Assembly (NCBI RefSeq): GCF_030272615.1
Contig: NC_081412.1
Coordinates: 546,848,202-546,912,201 of the forward strand
Origin: Cryptomeria japonica
Lineage: Eukaryota > Streptophyta > Pinopsida > Cupressales > Cupressaceae
Length of the DNA: 64,000 nt
Direction of reading: 5' to 3'
Shown here in pieces: positions 57,969 through 64,000 of this stretch. Within the stretch, counting starts at the first letter, position 1; the number at the start of each line of letters is the position of its first letter. A program made the position numbers and the translations under genes. The notes under the pieces are model-generated. The model ran no database searches and was not told the origin of the DNA. It worked only from the letters and a program-made list of their open reading frames with translations.

Positions 57969-59201
57969 ATGTATAAGAGGGATGCACCAAAGTTGAACAA
58001 GTCAAGTTTCCCTACATAGCAGAAAAGGATGAAGCTACATCTATCAGGAGTTGGAGAATATGTTGTATACTATCTGGAGAATGATTTTGTCACACCGAGC
58101 ACCTATCCATTGACTATGGAAGAGATAAAGGCAAAGCAAGAACATATTCAAGCAATGATTGAAATAACATCTGCATTGACCGATTCAGAGTTTAATGATC
58201 TAGAAGGCTACAATGATGCAAAGGCAATGTGGAATAAGGTCATATTAGTATATGGAGGAGATGAACATGTTCAAAGAGCAAAAGTAAATAGTTTAAGAGG
58301 AACACTTGAATCTATGAGGATGAATGAAAGTGAGAACATAACTCAGTAGAGTACAAGACTAAAGGAGATTATCAATCAAATCAAAGGAGCAGGTGGAACT
58401 ATTGAAGAAAAAGATATAACAAGTAAGTTGTTAAGAACCCTTCTACCAACTTATGCAATCCGAGTCTCAGCAATCAATGAATTGAGGTATGTACCTAATA
58501 TGCCAGTTTCCTTGGATGCTACTATTGGTAAGCTACATGCATTTGAGTTAAGTAATTTTGATAACAGTGGATCTTTGGTAAATAAAGTTGAATCTGCATT
58601 TAGTTCTTTTCATCTTGATGAATCTAATGATTACAATGAAAGAAAGTATAAGTACTCTGAAGGAGATCACAGTGGAGCAAGTGAAAGATTTTGGAAGAAC
58701 ATGGAAGCAGTATACAAACTGTATGAAGAAATCAGAAAGCAAGAAGAGTTTGAAGCACTATTAGCCAAAAGGTTACCGAGAGGCAAAGGTAAGTATAAAG
58801 GAAAACTACCTTTGAAATGTTTCAATTGTGATAAGATTGGACATATGGCTTCTAACTGTCCTGGCAAAGATTTTATTGAAAAGAAAGATTACGGAGATGA
58901 CAGACAGAAAGATAACCATTACAGAGGACACCTAGACTTCAGAAGAAGAGATAGAAAGACATGCTTAATAGCTGATGAAGAATCTAACGATGATAAATCA
59001 AATGAGACTGATACAAAGGAAGTTGTTTATGTGGCTATCAAGGATGGATCAGATGAAGAAAGGTATGAAGAAAAAGCCCTAATATCTCACATAAACACTA
59101 ATGATTCTTGGATTATAGATAGTGGATGCTCACATCATATGACAGGAGATAAACACAAGTTTGCTATGTTAGATTTGGTAATGATGCACCATGTCCCGTA
59201 A
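57969..59201 (+). pseudogene. Copia Gag and protease of element C
   Basis: A frame from ATG 57969 with TAG at 58017 and 58347. Gag middle domain (LEGYNDAKAMWNKVILVYGG, LRGTLESMRMNESENI), then an open 257-codon block (58428-59201). That block has LPRGKGKYKGKLPLKCFNC, an intact CCHC knuckle (CFNCDKIGHMASNC), and the protease site WIIDSGCSHHMTG at about 59108. The frame is lost at about 59170-59200, just after the protease active site. In life one polyprotein would be cleaved by this protease. Confidence 0.9.
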
Positions 59202-62120
59202 GAGGTAAAGGTTCTATAACACTTCTTGATAATGCAAGATTCAATGATGTTTATTGGGTTGAAGGTTTGAAATACAATTTATTGAGTGTAACTCAGCTAA
59301 ACAACACAGGTTACCGAATAGAATTTCAGAAAGGATTTGTCAAAGTTCATGACAAGAATGGAAAGTTAGCTGCTACCGGGACACAAACAAAAGGTAATAC
59401 ATTTCACCTTGACTCAACTTGGAATAAGTGTTTGCATGCAAAGATTGATGATACCTGGCTATGGCATAAGAGGTTTTGTCATGTAAATTTTGATAACTTG
59501 ATCAAGATAAGTAAGAAGCAAAGAGTAAGAGGTCTATCGAATCTTGAAAAACCTAAGAATGCTATGTGCCGAGGATGCCAGATGGGTAAGATGACAAGAT
59601 CAAGCTTTACAAGTAAGTCTTACACTTCTAAGGGAATTTTAGATCTAGTACACACTGATCTTTGTGGTCCTATGAAAGTTCAAAGTTATTATGGTGATAA
59701 GTATTTCATATTATTTGTGGATGACTATTCAAGGATGATGTCAGTAATGTTTTTAAAAGAAAAATCAAAAGCTTTTCAAATGTTTAAATGGTACAAGGTA
59801 AGAGTTGAAAATGAAACAGGAAGACAACTGAAATGTCTTAGATCAAATAGAGGAGGAGTGTTCACATCTGATGAATTCAACTTATTCTGCAATAATCATG
59901 GTATTAAAAGACAAGTCTCTTCACCGAGAACTCCATAGCAGAATGGAATAGCTGAAAGAAGAAACAAATCTATTGTGGATTGTGCTAGAACACTGATGAT
60001 TGAGAAGAAGGTGCCACAAACATTTTGGAGAGAAGCAATAAGCACAACTGTTTATACCTTGAACCGAGTTCAAATGAAGAAAGGTAATTTGAAGACACCA
60101 TATGAGATCTGGTATGATAAGAAACCTAATGTTAGTTATTTTAAAATCTTTGGAAGTAGATGTTATGTTCATAAAGATGATAGAAATGGCAAGTTTGATC
60201 AGAAAAGTGAAGAAGGAACATTTCTAAGTTATTCTTCTAGAAGCAAAGCATTTAAATGTCTGATCAAATCATCTAACAAAATAGTAGAAAGTACAAATGT
60301 GAAAATTGATGAATTTGCAGAAAGAAATGATGAAGGAAATTCCAAAGAACCAGAAGACTATGATGAATTTGTCTATGTGCAACTGAGAAGTCCTACCGAG
60401 ATAACTGTTGAAGAAAATGAAGAAAATATCCAGTTACCAAGTGATGAAGAAGATCATACAGAGCCTACCGAGCCTGTATTAGCCAAGTATGTCAGAAGAC
60501 ATCATGCACCAAGTCAGATTATAGGAGATAAGGATGATCCAATGATGACAAGGAACAAACTGAGATAGAACACATGTTTGATATCTGAATTTGAACCGAG
60601 AATAGTAAAAGAGGCATTTAACAGTGAAGATTGGGTAAATGCTATGACAGAAGGGATTGATCAAATCAAGAAGAATGACACATGGACACTAATCCCATGA
60701 CCGAAGGACAAAAATGTAATCGATACAAAGTGGATTTTTAGAAACAAGCTAAATGAAAAAGGGGAGGTCATTCGAAACAAAGCAAGATTAGTTTGCAAAG
60801 GCTATGCACAAGAAGAAGTAATTGATTATGGTGAAATTTTTGCACCTGTTGCTAGACTTGAAGGAGTAAGAACATTGTTGGCCTATGCTGCTTTCAATAA
60901 CTTCAAGATATATCAAATGGATGTCAAATCTGCATTTCTGAATGGAATATTAGAAGAAGTTTTCATTGAACAACCTGAAGGATTTGTTGAAGACAATAAT
61001 AAAGATCAGGTATGTAAGTTGAACAAAGATTTATATGGTTTGAAACAAGCACCAAGAGCATGGTATGAAAGATTGCACTCTTATTTGATTAAGATTGGTT
61101 TTATAAGGACAAGTGAGAACAACAACATATACATGAAGAATGATGAAAATGGAATACTGATCTCAGCCATATTTGTTGATGATATTATATTTTGTGGAAA
61201 TGACTCTTTATGCAAGAACTTTGGAAATGAAATGAGCAAAGAATTTGAGATGTCATTAATCAGTGAGATAAAGTATTTTATAGGTCTACAGATACTACAA
61301 ATGAAAAAAGAGATTTTCATTACTCAATCCAAGTACATAAAGGAAATCTTGAAGAAATTTGGAATGGATGATTCAAAACCAGTAAGTACTCCTATGACTA
61401 CCAACTGTAAATTATCAAAGAATGATGAATCTGCATCTGTTAATGAGACACTCTACCGATCCATGATTGGAAAACTACAATATGTTGTTCATAGCAGACC
61501 AGACATAGCACATGCAGTAGGTATAGTTGCAAGATTCTCTGCAGATCCTAAGGAAACACACATGACAACAATCAAAAGAATTTTTAGATACTTGAAAGGC
61601 ACAAAGGATTATGGGTTAGTATATCAGAAAGGAAATGATTTTGATTTAAAAGTTTATACTAATGCTGATTGGGCAGGCAACATTGATGACAGAAAAAGAA
61701 CAAGTGGTGGAACTTTCTTTTTAGGAGAAAGACTAGTGAGTTGTCTTAGCAAGAAACAAGGATGTGTTTCACAGTCAACAGCAGAAGCTGAATATGTTGC
61801 TGCAGCATTGAATTGTACCAACATTGCATGGATAAAACAACTATTGGAAGGTATAAATGAGAAAGTTACCAAGCCAGTAACTATATTCTGTGACAATACT
61901 AGTGCCATTAATATTTCAAAAAATCCTATTATGCAAGACAAAGTAGATATCTATCAAATATCATTATTGTAGAGAAGAAGCTCAAGAGAAGAAAGTGGTG
62001 TTGGAATATGTTAGCACAAAGGAGCAAATAGCAGATATCTTCACCAAGCCACTACCAAAGGACACTTTTGGATATCTCAGAAGTAAGTTAGGGGTCCTAC
62101 CCCTATCTTCTACTCACTGA
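59202..62120 (+). pseudogene. Copia integrase, RT and RNase H of element C
   Basis: Integrase: LKYNLLSVTQL, zinc domain WHKRFCHVNF and CRGCQMGKM, then core FVDDYSR. The second catalytic Asp is Asn and the following Glu is Val (LRSNRGGVF), so integrase would be inactive. Stops TAG 59936, TAG 60566 and TGA 60698 interrupt one frame. RT is open from 60701 on, with [27 protein letters not shown] and [11 protein letters not shown]. RNase H reads [30 protein letters not shown] and [14 protein letters not shown] frameshift at about 61945 precedes the terminal block ADIFTKPLPKDTFGYL, which ends at TGA 62118. Confidence 0.92.
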
Positions 62121-62551
62121 CCGAGTTCGGTGAAAGCATCAATCCAATGACTCTATTGAATATCTTTTGGGAGTTGATGCTGGAGTTATACACTTTAGGA
62201 TGTTTTCTAAAAGTGTACTAGAATTAATATTGGAAATTATACAAAGAATATTACAGGGAACAGGAATTGAAGACAAATGATCTGACCGAGACTCAGTTGA
62301 TACATAACAGCAGGAAATAACTTCTTACAGAAACAAATTATGTTTTAGTTCTTTTCTTTTTGGCATTGTTGTCAAAGGGGGAGAATACCTATGAAAGGGG
62401 AGAAGAGAAGACTATAGATTGGAAAGAAGACTGAGAAAATAGGAGAAGTCTAATGTATGGGGGAGAGCATTTCAGCATTTCAGAATCACAGCAATCTGAA
62501 TCTATCAAGGTCGAATCAATTGGTTTTTCCATCAATGCCAAAGGGGGAGAT
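62121..62551 (+). promoter_or_regulatory. 3' untranslated region of C with two polypurine tracts
   Basis: TTGTCAAAGGGGGAGAATAC at about 62369 and ATCAATGCCAAAGGGGGAG at about 62531, the second directly before the 3' LTR. No gene. Confidence 0.8.
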
Positions 62552-64000
62552 TGTTGGCAATATTGCATTATAATAGACAATGAAAGATTGTTGGCATTTC
62601 TTAAGGATATTGAGAAGGTTGTTGATGATTATGGATATAACTGATTAAAGATGTTTTACTATCTTGATATTATTATTTTGTCATTGATGTCAAGAAATTG
62701 ATTTTCTAATTCAGTATGATGTTGCCATATCTTGAGAAGTATGATATGAAGATTATGAAGAAGTCGGTAAAAGACATAGGAAAGAATATGATGAATAAAG
62801 GGATGAATAAGGTATTCAATGGGCAACTACTACCAATTCAGACAATGATGAGATCATGATGTTTTAGATTGTTTCAACATCATACATATGTTGTAAAATG
62901 TAAAGGTTAATACTATAACATGTTATCAACCAAAGAACCTAGTCGGTAAACCCTAAGGAACCTAGTTAGTAAACCCTAAGGTTATCGCTATCGGTTAATG
63001 AAGGCGGAATGTCTACCAAGTGAAGTTTAGTATTCACCGAGTTGTTACCGAGTTGTAACTGAGCCATAACAGAAAGCATTAAATTTTTACATGTGGTATT
63101 TAATGAAAGAAACTGATGAGCTGGAGCAGATCAATGATTGGCAAGCCATGGAAGAAGTTTGTTAACGAATCTAAGGCAATGGAAAGTTGACATGAAAATC
63201 TACAGCTCAGATTGAATCACAATACCTTGGCACAAGTTCCAAGACTATTATGCAAGTTCCAAAGCAGGGTAAAACATTTTCAGATCGAAAGATGCATTGA
63301 ACCTGGACAAGATTGAAGATCTAATGGCTATGATTGATCATGGGAAATGTGATCAAGGAGATTAAGTGGTTACCTAATTGTTTATAAATAGGAAATTGTT
63401 GATAAACAATGTATGCGGGCAAGTGTATGCATAGGGATGCTACATAGTGATTACCGAGCACAGAAGCTTGAAGACCTGTTAGAATAACAAAGTATAGAAG
63501 CCCAACAGATAGACAAGATTAGCTCTATGTCTAAATTGTATTGAACAAATAAGAATCTGCTTTAGCATTTTAGATGTGAAGTTGCAGATAGATTTTTATT
63601 ACTGTTATTTTGTGAAAGTGACAGAAAATCTCTTAACCGAGTGGACTTAACAGTCTTATATGTAAATCCTCTAGCAAGGTGACATTCTGATTGAGTGTTT
63701 GAAATCCTTTGACAAGGTCACTTCTAACAAAGTGAAGATCCTAATAGATCTGAGGGACATCCCTTAACCAGGTGACATCTAGCAATGTGTTTGTAATCTT
63801 TAACAGGATTTGCTTTTAACCGAGCATACTCTAGAAGAGTATATTTCTTAGTGGGTCTGAAATCCCATAGTGGTTTTTCCCTAATTGGGTTTCCATGTTA
63901 AATCTGGTGTTATGAGGTTTATATTGTTCATATGCTTTTGAGTTTTCATGTTTGACAGTTTTGGTTATATGATTGATATATATGTTACCGAGGTTGAATC
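62552..64000 (+). repeat. 3' LTR of element C, truncated by the window end
   Basis: Direct repeat of 56361 to about 57810, very similar throughout, with TTATAAATAG at about 63381. The last 95 or so bases lie outside the window. Confidence 0.95.

Larger units (their letters stand above)
56361..64000 (+). mobile_element. Ty1/copia element C, nearly complete, 3' LTR cut by the window end
   Basis: 5' LTR 56361-57904, primer site, gag-protease, integrase, RT, RNase H, doubled polypurine tract, and 3' LTR from 62552. All copia domains are present in the right order. Breaks are few: four TAG, one TGA and two frameshifts that I can see. It inserted in RNase H of B; the left target site is ggtat (56356-56360). 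Confidence 0.95.

Overview
This window looks like intergenic DNA from a large, repeat-rich plant nuclear genome. It is AT-rich, I recognise no host gene, and almost everything traceable is LTR retrotransposon inserted into LTR retrotransposon. The retroelement lineages are Ty1/copia, a Ty3 chromovirus, and Tat/Athila-like Ty3 elements whose LTRs begin TGTAG. These are plant lineages. I suspect a gymnosperm from the general character, but the sequence does not prove it. I see no tRNA or rRNA gene and no CRISPR array.

Left third (1-19189, mostly minus strand). There is a partial copia LTR (1-594), a shrunken chromovirus G (about 985-4986), and a Tat-like element F (gag remnant, leader, LTR to 8600). 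F sits in the gag of a second Tat-like element E, whose 5' LTR is 18034-19189. The copia element D (9141-17545) also sits in E. D itself carries an unidentified insertion (about 13916-15777) with a 103-bp minisatellite. From 19190 to 21859 lies DNA with dispersed repeat fragments and two unidentified coding-like islands.

Centre (21860-42396, plus strand). The LTR of copia element H (21860-38610) is interrupted twice. The first insertion (22265-34501) is the most interesting object in the window: three LTRs alternating with two internal regions. Each internal region holds the same two long reading frames and no recognisable protease, integrase, reverse transcriptase or RNase H. ORF1 is about 333 codons (coiled coil plus four CCHC knuckles). 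ORF2 is about 1,078 codons, of a family I do not recognise. The second insertion (34684-37340) is a deletion derivative J of a copia element. A solo LTR of the ORF1/ORF2 family (39648-40444, target duplication gagag) sits in H's gag. A decayed reading frame of unknown origin follows (40690-42330).

Right third (42397-64000, plus strand). Copia element B starts at 42397. Just after its gag start codon it was hit by K (43392-50999), a structurally complete Tat-like element with equal 1,124-bp LTRs and a perfect gcaca target duplication. K carries one 1,143-codon frame (gag, protease-like region, novel tail) but no RT, RNase H or integrase. B continues at 51000, contains a 1.54-kb internal tandem duplication, and is interrupted in its RNase H by copia element C (56361 to beyond the window end).

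Two non-autonomous element types, the ORF1/ORF2 family and K, therefore sit among copia relatives that could have supplied reverse transcriptase and integrase. Most lesions are in-frame stops or Cys-to-Tyr changes of the C-to-T or G-to-A type, as expected for silenced, methylated repeats.
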